Assembly (NCBI GenBank): GCA_036386515.1
Contig: DASVVO010000043.1
Coordinates: forward strand, 1-64,000
Direction: 5' to 3'
Source: JAIVJZ01 sp036386515
GTDB taxonomy: Bacteria > Acidobacteriota > Blastocatellia > Pyrinomonadales > Pyrinomonadaceae
Length of the DNA stretch: 64,000 nt
A program made the position numbers and the translations under genes. The notes under the pieces were generated by a model. The model saw nothing but the letters and a program-made list of their open reading frames with translations. It did not search any database and had not been told where the DNA came from. Positions 28,893 through 38,651 of the stretch are shown one piece after another; the stretch's first letter is position 1, and every line of letters starts with the position of its first letter.

Positions 28893-30401
28893 ATGGGACG
28901 ACTTGAGAGAAACACTTTCGCGAGCCTGATCGGCACCGTCTGGTCGATCTCGCTCGGAGTGGTGTGCATCCCCCTCTACATCGATGTGATCGGCATCGAA
29001 GCCTTCGGGCTGACCGGCATTTTCCTCGCCCTCCAAAGCATTTTCGTGGTCTTCGACCTCGGCATCGCCGCCACCCTCAATCGAGAGATCGCGCGCCTAT
29101 CGGCCGAAGCCGAGAATGGTCAGGAACAGCGCGACCTGGTTTTTACGTTGCAGCTCATCTACTGGCTGATCGCTCTGCTCATCGGGGCGACCGTCTTCGC
29201 GCTCGCGCCCGTCATCGCGCGCCGCTGGGTGACGTTGCAGTCGCTCTCCATCGAGACGGTGAGAACCTGTATCAGGATGATGGGCGTGGGCATGGCCTTA
29301 CAATTCCCCTTCGTCTTTTATCAGAGCGGCCTGCTCGGATTACAGCGACAACTATTGCTCAACAGCTTGATGGTGACGCTGGCGACGATGCGCGGGTTGG
29401 GCATCCTGCTGGCCTTGTGGTTGATCTCGCCCACCCCGGAGATGTTTTTCGCGGGGCAGATTGCGACGAGCGTGGTGGGCACGGGGACGGCCGTCATCCT
29501 GCTCTGGCGTTCGCTGCCCGCACCGGCCGGGAGCGTCCCCGGCTTCAAGTTTGAACTGATTCAACGCGTGTGGCGATTCAGCGCGTCTTACGCCGCCAAC
29601 GCCCTCGCCAATCTGGGTCTGCTCCAGGGGGATAAAATCATCCTCAGCACGCTGCTCCCCCTCAACCTGTTCGGCTACTACACGCTGGCGCAAAGTCTCA
29701 CCAACGGACTCTACGCGATCATCATCTGCGTCAACGGCGCGATCTTTCCACAGTTCTCAGGGCTGATTGTGCGAGGCGGCGAAGCGGAACTTTCCTACAT
29801 CTATCATCGCGGCTGTCAACTCATGTCCGTGATCTTGATGCCGGTCGCCATCATCATGGCGATCTTTTCGGGTGAGGTGCTGATGCTCTGGACTGGCGAC
29901 CCCGTCATCGTCGAGCAAACCCGACACCTCCTCAGCCTGCTCGTCGCAGGGATGCTGCTCCACGGCCTGTTTCAGATTCCATACTATTTGCAGGTCGCCT
30001 ACGGTTGGTGGCGGCTTATTTCAATCACCAATCTCCTTCTGCTCGTGAGCATCATCCCGCTGAATATTTTGCTGATCAAAAACTATGGAGGGTATGGCGC
30101 GGCGGCGGTCTGGGTTTTACTCAACGTCTGCTATCTGATTACCGTGCCGATCATGCACCGGCGTTTCCTGCGCGGCCAACAAGGCCGCTGGTTCATGGAG
30201 GATGTGTGTCTCCCGCTCGGCGGCGCGCTCGTTGTCGGCGGAGTCGCCCACCTGTTAATCCCGAAACACTTATCGCGGCTCGAAACGCTGGCCTGCCTGA
30301 GCGCGGCCGGGCTGCTGGCCGTCGTCGCCACGGCCGCGCTTGCTTCCCAACTAAGACCCCCGATTGTGGCGCGCTTGCGCCGGTCGGCAAACGTTCTATA
30401 G
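28893..30401 (+). CDS. Polysaccharide flippase (Wzx-like)
   Basis: This 502-residue protein has about 12-14 membrane helices and fits the polysaccharide-transport / MATE-like superfamily, whose members flip undecaprenyl-linked repeat units across the inner membrane. The N-terminal part MGRLERNTFASLIGTVWSIS and the segment FSASYAANALANLGLLQGDK (centre of the protein) are typical. With the Wzy-like gene downstream it points to a Wzx/Wzy-dependent pathway. ATG at 28893 follows the previous gene by 47 bp. Confidence 0.87.
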   Translation: MGRLERNTFASLIGTVWSISLGVVCIPLYIDVIGIEAFGLTGIFLALQSIFVVFDLGIAATLNREIARLSAEAENGQEQRDLVFTLQLIYWLIALLIGATVFALAPVIARRWVTLQSLSIETVRTCIRMMGVGMALQFPFVFYQSGLLGLQRQLLLNSLMVTLATMRGLGILLALWLISPTPEMFFAGQIATSVVGTGTAVILLWRSLPAPAGSVPGFKFELIQRVWRFSASYAANALANLGLLQGDKIILSTLLPLNLFGYYTLAQSLTNGLYAIIICVNGAIFPQFSGLIVRGGEAELSYIYHRGCQLMSVILMPVAIIMAIFSGEVLMLWTGDPVIVEQTRHLLSLLVAGMLLHGLFQIPYYLQVAYGWWRLISITNLLLLVSIIPLNILLIKNYGGYGAAAVWVLLNVCYLITVPIMHRRFLRGQQGRWFMEDVCLPLGGALVVGGVAHLLIPKHLSRLETLACLSAAGLLAVVATAALASQLRPPIVARLRRSANVL

Positions 30402-30512
30402 CCTGAATTCGCCGGGCGCGAAGATGCTCCGCCAGCCCAGCAAGAGGAGACGCGCCCGACCGGAGCGGGGAAGCAGGCGTGCTTTCCGCGCTTCCGCCTC
30501 CGAATCAAATAT

Positions 30513-31991
30513 ATGGAGTTGGCACAGACGCTTCACGGCGTAAAAGAAAGAGTCGCCCGCGACAAACGGTTCTTCTCGGTCATCCCGGTGGCGGTTGGCG
30601 CGCTCAGTCTCCCCTTCTTCAGCCCGGAGCAGAGACAGGTGGCGTTGCCGGTACTCGTGATCGTCAACGTCGCCGTCTTCCTGGTGGCGAGCTTGTGGGG
30701 CAGGGCGGAAGAGGAACCCATCCCGCTGTTCGAGATCGGAACCGTCTATTGCGCGGCGTTGACGGTTTACAGTGTCGTTCCGTTTCTCAACTACCTGTTG
30801 GCGGGCATGAGTTGGACGAAACTGAGCGATAATCGTCTCTTGACGCTCGATGCTTCGGCGGCGACGGTCGGCCGCTTTGCCTGGAATTACGTCGTCTACT
30901 TCGCCGGCTTCGCGGCCGCCTACCTGTGGGCGAGGGATCAGGCCGGGAGCCAAAAACGGGTGGCGGTTATCTCCGACAGCCCGCCGCTTGTGAGCGTCGC
31001 CCTGTTGCTCTCCGCGCTTCTCGTCTACTTCTGTTTGTTGAATGTCATCTGGGGCGTGGACGCCAACCCCGGTTACGCGAAAATAAGCGATAATCTGGAT
31101 AATCTAAAACGGCTGCCTCTCATCGTCTATCAGATTTCGGCGCACCTGCGAGGCATCCTGCTCGTCTTTAAAATGGCGTTGGTGTTCCAACTCTTCGAGA
31201 GGTGGGAGTCGAGACGCTGGCGCGCCGTCTTATGCGTGTGGCTGATAGCGGAAACCGCGTACACGATTCTCAACATGGGCGCGCGTTTCGAGACCGCGCT
31301 ACTTTTGTTGAGCGCGCTGCTTTTCTACCACCGCCTGGTCAAACCCGTCCGGCTCGCGCGCGCCTGCGCCATGGGGCTGCTCTTTATCGCGGGATTCCAA
31401 ATCATGGGGATGGCGCGCACCTACATTATGAGGGGTGAGAGGGCGGTGCCTCCCATCACGCTCCGCTCGCTCGCTTCGGCGACCAACGAATTTCAATCCA
31501 TCTTCGCCACCGCTTACGACCTCGACCGGATGAAGAAAGCAGGTCAACTGGAAAACATCCCCGCTCAACTCTACGTCAACGACTTTCTCATGCCGGTGCC
31601 GCAGCAGTTACTTCCCATGGAGAAGCTGGAACCGTCCGAGTGGTACTTAGACGTGCGGGGTCTCGGTAACCGGACGGGTTACATGTTCGGCGTCATCGCC
31701 CAGTCCGTGATCGGATTCGGACTATGGGAACTGGCCTTGCGCGGCATCGTCATCGGTCTCCTCTTCGCCTGGGCGCAACGTTGGTATACGCGCCGCTCGT
31801 CGCGCTTCCTGCCGACGCTGATCTACGTCTGGCTGTGCGTCTGGAGCTTTTACACGTTTCGCGCGTCCACTTTCTACCTGCTCGCTCCCATCATCTATCG
31901 TTTGCTGCCCGCCGTCGCGCTCATCTATGTCGGCGCGCGGCTCGCCGGGAGGCTGCGTCGCGTCGCCGCTCACGGTCGGCCTGCGCTATGA
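30513..31991 (+). CDS. Oligosaccharide repeat-unit polymerase (Wzy-like)
   Basis: The 492-residue protein has about 11-12 membrane helices and a large external loop (about 300-400), as in O-antigen polymerases of the WzyE/oligosaccharide-repeat-unit polymerase type. Sequence conservation in this family is low, so the call rests on topology, the GARFETALLLLSALLFYH motif region and position next to the flippase. The stop overlaps the next glycosyltransferase by four bases (ATGA), which indicates translational coupling. Confidence 0.75.
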   Translation: MELAQTLHGVKERVARDKRFFSVIPVAVGALSLPFFSPEQRQVALPVLVIVNVAVFLVASLWGRAEEEPIPLFEIGTVYCAALTVYSVVPFLNYLLAGMSWTKLSDNRLLTLDASAATVGRFAWNYVVYFAGFAAAYLWARDQAGSQKRVAVISDSPPLVSVALLLSALLVYFCLLNVIWGVDANPGYAKISDNLDNLKRLPLIVYQISAHLRGILLVFKMALVFQLFERWESRRWRAVLCVWLIAETAYTILNMGARFETALLLLSALLFYHRLVKPVRLARACAMGLLFIAGFQIMGMARTYIMRGERAVPPITLRSLASATNEFQSIFATAYDLDRMKKAGQLENIPAQLYVNDFLMPVPQQLLPMEKLEPSEWYLDVRGLGNRTGYMFGVIAQSVIGFGLWELALRGIVIGLLFAWAQRWYTRRSSRFLPTLIYVWLCVWSFYTFRASTFYLLAPIIYRLLPAVALIYVGARLAGRLRRVAAHGRPAL

Positions 31992-33079
31992 GGATCATGT
32001 ACTGCATCCCGACGCTTGAACACGGCGGGGCGGAGAGGCAACTCTCCTACCTCGCCTTAGAACTGGCGCGGAAGGGGCACGAGATTCACGTCGTTTTTTT
32101 GCGAGACGGCGCAAACCTCGAACGGATGAGGGCGGGCGGCGTGGCGGCGCACCGGCTACCTTCGGGCGGCAACCACGATCCTAAAATTTTCCTCGGGCTG
32201 CTCCGGCTGATGCGGAAGGTAAGACCCGACATTATCCAAACGACTCTGCCGCAGATGGATGTGCTCGGCGGGGCGGCCGCGCTCGCGACGCGCACGCGCT
32301 GGGTGTTGAAAGAGTCGAGTTCCGCTGCCGCCTATCCCGCGCACTGGAAGAATAGCCTGCGTGCGTCGCTTGGCAAACGCGCCGACGCCATCGTGTCGAA
32401 CTCTCAGGCGGGCGATGCTTACTGGCGCGCGAAAGGAACCGGGCGTCCTCGCTACGTGATTCCGAACGGACTCGCGTTCGATGAAATAGCGGCGGCGCGA
32501 GCCGCGCCCGCTCCGGCCGACCTCCGCTTCGAGCCTGGCGAAAAGCTCGTGCTCTACGCGGGACGGATGGATAGCGGGAAGAACGTGGAAACTCTTATCG
32601 TCGCGCTTTCGTGGGTCGCGATCGAGACGCCGTTGACCGCCCTCCTGTGCGGCGACGGCGTGCTCAAACCAAGACTCGAAGGGCTGGCCGCCGAACTCGG
32701 CCTCAAGCATCGTGTCGTCTTTAGCGGCTACGTCTCGAACCTCTGGGCATTGATGAAACGCGCCGACGCATTCGCGTTCCTGAGCAGGTTTGAAGGCTGC
32801 CCCAACGTCGTGCTGGAGGCGATGGCCTGCGGCTGCCCGCTGATCGTCTCGGATATTCCGGCGCACCGGGAAATCCTCGACGACCGAAGCGCATGTTTTG
32901 TTGATCCAGACGAGCCGGCGGCGATAGCCGAAGCCCTCGCCACAACTCTCCTGTTCGGCGACGCGGCGCGCGCCCGCGCCGGTGCGGCTCAGGCCAGAGT
33001 CGCGGAACGGACTATCGAGAGAATGGCCGAACGTTACGAGCAACTTTATCTGGGCGTGCTCGAAAGAGGTCGTGCGTAA
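31988..33079 (+). CDS. Glycosyltransferase, family 4 type
   Basis: This 363-residue GT-B enzyme starts at the ATG that overlaps the polymerase stop, giving the standard N-terminus MRIMYCIPTLEHGGAERQLS. The longer upstream frame is a shadow of the polymerase. The C-terminal domain contains LVLYAGRMDSGKN and the family motif FEGCPNVVLEAMACGCPLI with both glutamates. It probably adds one sugar to the repeat unit on the cytoplasmic face. It is convergent with the next gene (27 bp apart). Confidence 0.92.
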   Translation: MRIMYCIPTLEHGGAERQLSYLALELARKGHEIHVVFLRDGANLERMRAGGVAAHRLPSGGNHDPKIFLGLLRLMRKVRPDIIQTTLPQMDVLGGAAALATRTRWVLKESSSAAAYPAHWKNSLRASLGKRADAIVSNSQAGDAYWRAKGTGRPRYVIPNGLAFDEIAAARAAPAPADLRFEPGEKLVLYAGRMDSGKNVETLIVALSWVAIETPLTALLCGDGVLKPRLEGLAAELGLKHRVVFSGYVSNLWALMKRADAFAFLSRFEGCPNVVLEAMACGCPLIVSDIPAHREILDDRSACFVDPDEPAAIAEALATTLLFGDAARARAGAAQARVAERTIERMAERYEQLYLGVLERGRA

Positions 33080-33105
33080 ACTCCTCTTGAAACCCCCGGC
33101 CGCGA

Positions 33106-33996
33106 TCATCGCTCCGTAGCGACTGTGGTCGGAGGCGAGGCGAAGGCTGCCCGCTCCGGCGCGCGCGCGGAGACGTGCGCCCGGCGATTTTTATCCCGGC
33201 GGTAAGACGATGCGAAAGGAGCGATCAGCATGATCGGAATAACCCACTTCAAGATATACGAAACGTCTTCGAGATAACGGAGTTGCCACGGCAGGTACGC
33301 TTGCGCCCCGGCGAAGACAACGTTGCCTTCCTTCCCGTAGACGCGCGCCAGCCAATCCACATACTCCTGCGAGTATCCTCTTTCGAGATAGTAGGGTTTG
33401 ATCAAATCCGTCTTATCTTCGATCTCGCCGATGTCGTGCTTGACTACTACGCCGAGGTCTGCGTCAACGACCCACCAGCCGTCGGGCGCGTCGCCGACCC
33501 GCGCCATCGCGACGACGTGTTGATCGAGAAGAATTACTTTGGAGTCAACTCCGTGGTCTGCGAGCAGAGCGGCGATGACGGTGGCGTGGAGCGAGCAGAT
33601 GCCCACTCCTCTTTCGAGGTTCTTATATTGATCGGCAAACTCATACTTGCGGTAATATCGCGGGAAGACGTGGCCGGCGAGAAAAAGCAGGTAATTTTCG
33701 TGAACCGGCACGCGCAAGTTGTATTTCTCGACTCCTTCGTCTTCCCAGTAATAGGCGATGCCTTTATTGACAGCCTCGTTCAACCGGACGACATAAGCCT
33801 CGGCCGGCTCGTTTTGCCTTCTCCCGGCCGCCCGTAACAAGTCGGCCGCGGGCAAAGTAAGATCGTCCCGATCTCGTAGCTTCTGCTCCGCGTAGATCGC
33901 CGGATTTCTTAAAGACACGAAAAGCCCCGCGAGGTTTATCCCGCCCAACAGGAGGCCAACGACGAAAAAAATGAGTTTATAGTAACTATGCGCCAT
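33106..33996 (-). CDS. Transglutaminase-like cysteine protease family protein
   Basis: The 296-residue product has an N-terminal membrane helix (residues about 7-28), an extracytoplasmic transglutaminase-like core and a second helix near the C-terminus (about 245-265). The catalytic triad is suggested by GVGICSLHA (Cys), LLDQHVVAMARV (His) and WWVVDADLG (Asp). Start 33996 places the membrane helix at the N-terminus, but an in-frame ATG at 34050 is possible. It is the only gene of the polysaccharide locus on the minus strand. Such proteins may modify peptides or wall components, and the substrate is unknown. Confidence 0.75.
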   Translation of the reverse strand: MAHSYYKLIFFVVGLLLGGINLAGLFVSLRNPAIYAEQKLRDRDDLTLPAADLLRAAGRRQNEPAEAYVVRLNEAVNKGIAYYWEDEGVEKYNLRVPVHENYLLFLAGHVFPRYYRKYEFADQYKNLERGVGICSLHATVIAALLADHGVDSKVILLDQHVVAMARVGDAPDGWWVVDADLGVVVKHDIGEIEDKTDLIKPYYLERGYSQEYVDWLARVYGKEGNVVFAGAQAYLPWQLRYLEDVSYILKWVIPIMLIAPFASSYRRDKNRRAHVSARAPERAAFASPPTTVATER

Positions 33997-34279
33997 CGAA
34001 ACGGAACCGGACACTGATGAGATGGAAACGACGCACGAAGCGTCCGGCATGTGCGAGATATACTTGGCCTTTCGACGGCGGTTGTCAACGGACGCGAACG
34101 CGCGCGCGCGGCCGCCGCCCGTCGTTCGCGTCCTTATGGAGAGTTGATTCTATCTCCGTCTCCCGTGGATAATGACCTGCAACGGGTGTTGAGCAAGGGG
34201 GCGAACAACCTGCCGCGCGGATCACATCTCCGGAATTCAATCGATCGGGCTGAAAGGTAAGAGGACGGGGCGCGAGACT

Positions 34280-36070
34280 GTGTATATTCTCGGCATCAAT
34301 GCATACCACGGCGACGCCTCGGCGGCCATCGTGCGCGACGGCGAATTGTTGGCCGCCGTCGAGGAGGAACGCTTCAACCGCTGCAAGCATTGCGCGGGGT
34401 TGCCGGTCGAGGCGATCAAGTACTGCCTGACTACGGCCGGGATTTCCCTCGAACAGGTTGACCACATCGGCATCTCGCGCGACCCTTCGGCGCACCTGCA
34501 TAAAAAGATTCTGTACGCGGCGACGCGCGCGGCGAAGAGTTTGCGCCGCCGCGATCAGCCGGACGCGGGCGCGGAGAAGGCGGAGCGGAACATCTTCGGG
34601 GCGATCGGCGAGCGCATCGCAAACTCGATGAAGGTGCGCGACCTGGGGGAGGATTTGGCGCGCCGTCTCGGCGTCAAGCGCGGACGGCTGAAGGCGAAGT
34701 TCCATCAGGTCGAGCACCACCGGGCGCATCTCGCCAGTTCTTTTTACGTGTCGCCCTTCGAGCGCGCGGCGTTGCTCTCGATTGACGGCTTCGGCGATTT
34801 CATCTCGACGATGTGGGGCGCAGGGCAGGACAACTCGATCGAGGTGTTGGGACAGATCGAGTACCCGCACTCGACCGGCATCCTCTACACGGCCACGACG
34901 CAGTTCCTGGGCTTCCCGCATTACGGCGACGAGGGGAAGGTGATGGGACTTGCGCCCTACGGCGTGCCGAGATACATGGACGAGTTTCGCGACATCATTC
35001 GGACGGACGAGGGCGGCCGCTTCCGCCTGAACCTCGACTACTTTCGGCACCACACGGAGGGCGTCGAGATGAATTGGGACGAAGGCTCGCCCGTCGTCGG
35101 CCGCATCTTCTCCGACGAGTACGTCAAACGCTTCGGCGCGGCGCGCGTCGAGGGACAACCACTGACGGAGCGCGAGCACGACATCGCCGCGAGCCTCCAA
35201 CAGCGACTCGAAGAGGTCAGCTTTCACCTCCTCACACACCTGCACGAAAAGACGGGACTCACAGACCTCGGACTCTCCGGCGGCGTCGCGCTCAACTCGG
35301 TGATGAACGGCAAGATACTTTCGCACACGCCGTTCAAGCGCATCTTCGTGCAGCCCGCGGCGGGCGACAACGGCACGGCCATCGGCGTCTGTTACCTGAT
35401 CCATCACGGGATGCTCGACCGCCCCCGCTCGTTCGTCATGGAGAACGCCTACACCGGCCCCGAATTTTCCGACGGGGAAATCCGCGCGGAGTTGGAGCGG
35501 AGCGGCCTCGCTTACGAGAGCTATGCGGAGCGAGAGGTGACGCGGCGCGCGGCAGAGGACATCGCCGGCGGCTCCGTGGTGGGCTGGTTTCAGGGGCGCA
35601 TGGAGTTTGGGCCGCGCGCCCTCGGCAATCGCTCGATCGTCGCCGACCCGCGCCGCGCGGACATGAAAGCCATCCTGAACGAGCGCATCAAGAAGCGCGA
35701 GCCGTTCCGCCCGTTCGCGCCCTCCATTCTCGAAGAACGCGTCGGCGACTACTTCGAGCAGACGCACCCCGCCCCGACCATGCTCATGGTCTATCAGGTG
35801 CGGGAAGAGAAGCGCGCCGTGATTCCGGCGGTCGTTCACGTAGACGGCTCGGGGCGGCTCCAAACCGTCTCTCGCGGCGGCAATCCCCGCTATCACCGGC
35901 TCATCTCAGACTTCTGCGAGTTGACGGGCGTGCCCGTCCTCCTGAACACTTCCTTTAACGAAAACGAGCCGATAGTTTGCACGCCGCGCCACGCGCTCGA
36001 CTGTTTCCTGAAAACCCGCATGGACGTGCTCTACATGGGAAATCACGCGGTACGTCGGGTTACGGTTTGA
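34280..36070 (+). CDS. Carbamoyltransferase (NodU/CmcH family)
   Basis: The 596-residue enzyme matches the O-carbamoyltransferase family, which transfers carbamoyl from carbamoyl phosphate to a hydroxyl, for example on nodulation factors, antibiotics or sugars. The N-terminal YrdC-unrelated, HSP70-like fold opens with LGINAYHGDASAAIV, and HHRAHLASSF and SGGVALNSVMNGK follow. The C-terminal part has PRALGNRSIVADPR and LNTSFNENEPIV, the active-site regions. The start is GTG. In this locus it probably decorates a sugar of the surface polysaccharide. Confidence 0.93.
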   Translation: MYILGINAYHGDASAAIVRDGELLAAVEEERFNRCKHCAGLPVEAIKYCLTTAGISLEQVDHIGISRDPSAHLHKKILYAATRAAKSLRRRDQPDAGAEKAERNIFGAIGERIANSMKVRDLGEDLARRLGVKRGRLKAKFHQVEHHRAHLASSFYVSPFERAALLSIDGFGDFISTMWGAGQDNSIEVLGQIEYPHSTGILYTATTQFLGFPHYGDEGKVMGLAPYGVPRYMDEFRDIIRTDEGGRFRLNLDYFRHHTEGVEMNWDEGSPVVGRIFSDEYVKRFGAARVEGQPLTEREHDIAASLQQRLEEVSFHLLTHLHEKTGLTDLGLSGGVALNSVMNGKILSHTPFKRIFVQPAAGDNGTAIGVCYLIHHGMLDRPRSFVMENAYTGPEFSDGEIRAELERSGLAYESYAEREVTRRAAEDIAGGSVVGWFQGRMEFGPRALGNRSIVADPRRADMKAILNERIKKREPFRPFAPSILEERVGDYFEQTHPAPTMLMVYQVREEKRAVIPAVVHVDGSGRLQTVSRGGNPRYHRLISDFCELTGVPVLLNTSFNENEPIVCTPRHALDCFLKTRMDVLYMGNHAVRRVTV

Positions 36071-36262
36071 GCGGCCGTCCAAAATTTTGTACATTGTGAG
36101 ACATGCGGAAAGCGCGAACGACTTCGTCGTCGTCCCCAGAGGGCGACCCATTGCCTCAGCGGGTTCCGCGAACAGGCATTCGACCGGCACGACCGCGAAA
36201 GGAAACGGTATCTTGAGACTGAGCCGCGCTACTTGCGCCCAATCAAGAGAATTAGAAAGCTG

Positions 36263-37234
36263 ATGAATAGCGAACTCGGAAATAAACGCATCTGCGTGAC
36301 GGGCGGGAGCGGCTTCCTCGGAGAGCATGTGGTGGCGCGGCTGCGCGAACGCGGCTGCTCGCAGATTTTCGTCGTGCGTAAGCGCGATTACGATCTCGTG
36401 CGCGGCGAGGCGGTCGAGCGGCTCTATCGCGAGGCGCGCCCGGACATCGTCATCCACCTGGCGGCCGTCGTGGGAGGCATCGGCGCGAACCGCGAAAACC
36501 CCGCCCGCTTTTTCTACGAGAACTTGATGATGGGCGTGCAGTTAATGGAGAGCGCGCGCCTGCACGGCGTGGAGAAGTTCGTTCAGGTCGGCACGATCTG
36601 CGCCTACCCGAAACACACGCCGGTTCCGTTCAGAGAGGAAGACCTCTGGAACGGCTACCCGGAAGAGACCAACGCGCCCTACGGCATCGCGAAAAAGACG
36701 CTGCTCGTCCAGTCGCAGGCTTACCGCGAGCAATACGGGTTCAACTCCATTCACCTGCTGCTCGTCAATCTCTACGGGCCGGGCGGCAACTTCGACCTAC
36801 GCACTTCGCACGTGATCCCCGCGCTCGTCCGCAAGTGCGTCGAGGCGGTTGAGAACGGCTCCCCTACCATCGAGGTCTGGGGCACCGGCGCGGCCACGCG
36901 TGAATTCCTCTACGTCGCCGACGCCGCCGAAGGCATCGTGCTCGCCACCGAGCATTACGACGACGGCGAACCCGTCAACCTCGGCAACGGCCGCGAGATC
37001 AGTATCCGCGACCTCGTCTCCCTGATCGCCGAGGAGACGGGCTTTCAAGGCCGGATCGTCTGGGACGCCACGAAGCCCGACGGGCAGCCCCGCCGCGCTC
37101 TCGACGTGAGCCGGGCTGAACGGATGTTCGGCTTCCGCGCCAAAACGGATTTCATCGCCGGGCTGCGCGAAACCATCAAATGGTATCGCGCCGCGTATGC
37201 CGCCGATGCTCACCTGACGGTCGGCGCGGACTAA
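36263..37234 (+). CDS. fcl: GDP-L-fucose synthase-like epimerase/reductase
   Basis: This 323-residue extended short-chain dehydrogenase makes GDP-L-fucose from GDP-4-keto-6-deoxymannose using NADPH. The nucleotide loop is GGSGFLG (14-20). Cys113 in GTICAYPK, PVPFREEDLWNGYPEETNAPYGIAKK and the catalytic pair Tyr140 and Lys144 match the GDP-fucose synthase subgroup. ATG at 36263 gives the standard N-terminus. The partner GDP-mannose dehydratase is not in the window. A related NAD-dependent epimerase with another sugar remains possible. Confidence 0.85.
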   Translation: MNSELGNKRICVTGGSGFLGEHVVARLRERGCSQIFVVRKRDYDLVRGEAVERLYREARPDIVIHLAAVVGGIGANRENPARFFYENLMMGVQLMESARLHGVEKFVQVGTICAYPKHTPVPFREEDLWNGYPEETNAPYGIAKKTLLVQSQAYREQYGFNSIHLLLVNLYGPGGNFDLRTSHVIPALVRKCVEAVENGSPTIEVWGTGAATREFLYVADAAEGIVLATEHYDDGEPVNLGNGREISIRDLVSLIAEETGFQGRIVWDATKPDGQPRRALDVSRAERMFGFRAKTDFIAGLRETIKWYRAAYAADAHLTVGAD

Positions 37235-37340
37235 TGCACACGCGTGGCCGTTTCGGGTCTGGCGACGAATTATTGATGTTCATGCAACAACGCGGAGAAC
37301 TGCTTGGAAGCGGAGAGCGCACGACAAGCAACCAGGCGAA

Positions 37341-38615
37341 GTGCGGCTCTTAATCCTCAATCAGTTCTTCTACCCGGATCACTCGGCCATCAGTCAGTTG
37401 ATGACCGATCTGGCCGAGAGCCTGGTTGAGCGCGGCCTGTGTGTGACCGCGCTCGCGGGGCGCGGTCTTTATAACGGCGGCAAGACGCTCCCGCCGCGCG
37501 AAGATTACAGGGGCGTGCGCGTCGAGCGCGCGTGGGCGACGAGCTTCGGCAAACGCTCGGTGGCCGGTCGGCTCGCCGACTACTTTACCTTTTACCTGGG
37601 AGCGACCTGGAAACTTCTGACGCTGCCGCGCCACGATGTCGTGATGGCGCTCACGCTGCCCCCTTTGATCGCCCTGCCCGCGCTGTTCGCCTGTCGGTTG
37701 AGAGGGATGCGGCTCGTCGCGCTCGTGGAGGATATTTACCCGGATGTCGGCATCGCGCTCGGCACCTTCCGCGAAGGCGGACTCCTGGCGCGCCTGCTCG
37801 ACCGCCTGAATCGTCTCGTCCTCTGCCGGGCTGACCGCGTCATCGTCCTCGGCGACTGCATGCGCGAGCGGGTCATGGACAAAATCCGCGACACCTCCGA
37901 AGACCGGATAGACATCATCCACAATTGGGCTGACGGTGAGAAGATTCGCCCCCTCGCGGCGGGTGAGAGAAACTACTTCGCCGAGGAGCAGGAACTGGGG
38001 CAGCGCTTCGTCGTGCAGTTCTCAGGGAATTTCGGGATGGTGAACGACTTCGACACGCCGCTCGAAGCCGCCCGCCTGCTCCGAACCCGCGCGGATATCA
38101 TGTTCCTCTTCATCGGCGACGGGGTGAAGGCCGGTGAGATCAAAGATTTCGTGAGCCGTCACCGTCTGGCGAACGTACGGGTGCTGCCTTATCAACCGCG
38201 TGAGAACCTGCTCTACAGCCTCGCCGCCGGGCACGCGCACCTCGTCACCCTCGCGCATGGCTTGGCCGGCCTGAGCGTGCCCAGCAAAACCTACGGGATA
38301 CTGGCCGCAGGCCGACCCGTCATCTTCGTCGGCGACCCGCGCAGCGACATCGCACGCCTCGTCGCCGATCACGGGTGCGGCGCGGTGGTGGGGACGGGGG
38401 AGGCGGCGCGCCTGGCAAGCATCATCGCCGCCTGGGCCGACGACCCCGCCGCCCTGGCGAAACTGGGCGACAAGGCGCGCGCGCTGTTCGCACGCCGCTT
38501 CGACCGCCCGCAGGCCGTCGCCGCTTACGCGGAGAGCCTGTCGAAGAGTCTCAACCCGCCCTTCAGCGCGGGTGCGGCGGCGGGTGCGTCGCCGGAGCGG
38601 AGCAGTAGTGACTAA
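37341..38615 (+). CDS. Glycosyltransferase, WbuB-like family 4
   Basis: This 424-residue GT-B enzyme begins with LILNQFFYPDHSAISQLMTDL, the N-terminus typical of WbuB/fucosamine-type transferases. The membrane-associated hydrophobic stretch LLTLPRHDVVMALTLPPLIALPALFACR is also characteristic. The C-terminal domain has VVQFSGNFGMVNDFDT and KTYGILAAGRPVIFVGD. The start is GTG. It is the last gene of the polysaccharide locus on this strand. Its closeness to the fucose synthase gene suggests a deoxysugar donor, which is inference. Confidence 0.88.
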   Translation: MRLLILNQFFYPDHSAISQLMTDLAESLVERGLCVTALAGRGLYNGGKTLPPREDYRGVRVERAWATSFGKRSVAGRLADYFTFYLGATWKLLTLPRHDVVMALTLPPLIALPALFACRLRGMRLVALVEDIYPDVGIALGTFREGGLLARLLDRLNRLVLCRADRVIVLGDCMRERVMDKIRDTSEDRIDIIHNWADGEKIRPLAAGERNYFAEEQELGQRFVVQFSGNFGMVNDFDTPLEAARLLRTRADIMFLFIGDGVKAGEIKDFVSRHRLANVRVLPYQPRENLLYSLAAGHAHLVTLAHGLAGLSVPSKTYGILAAGRPVIFVGDPRSDIARLVADHGCGAVVGTGEAARLASIIAAWADDPAALAKLGDKARALFARRFDRPQAVAAYAESLSKSLNPPFSAGAAAGASPERSSSD

Positions 38616-38651
38616 CTCCCCGCCGCTAAGATGAGAGGTGCGAGAGCCGCG

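Noticed and set aside
34085..35896. A 603-codon open frame on the minus strand over the carbamoyltransferase gene
   Set aside because: It is antisense to a gene with clear family motifs and has an Arg/Ala/Val/Asp-rich composition typical of shadow frames in high-GC DNA. The same holds for long frames over rimO (9247-10596), gcvPB (40020-41117), the two BNR genes and the kinase gene (54184-56313).
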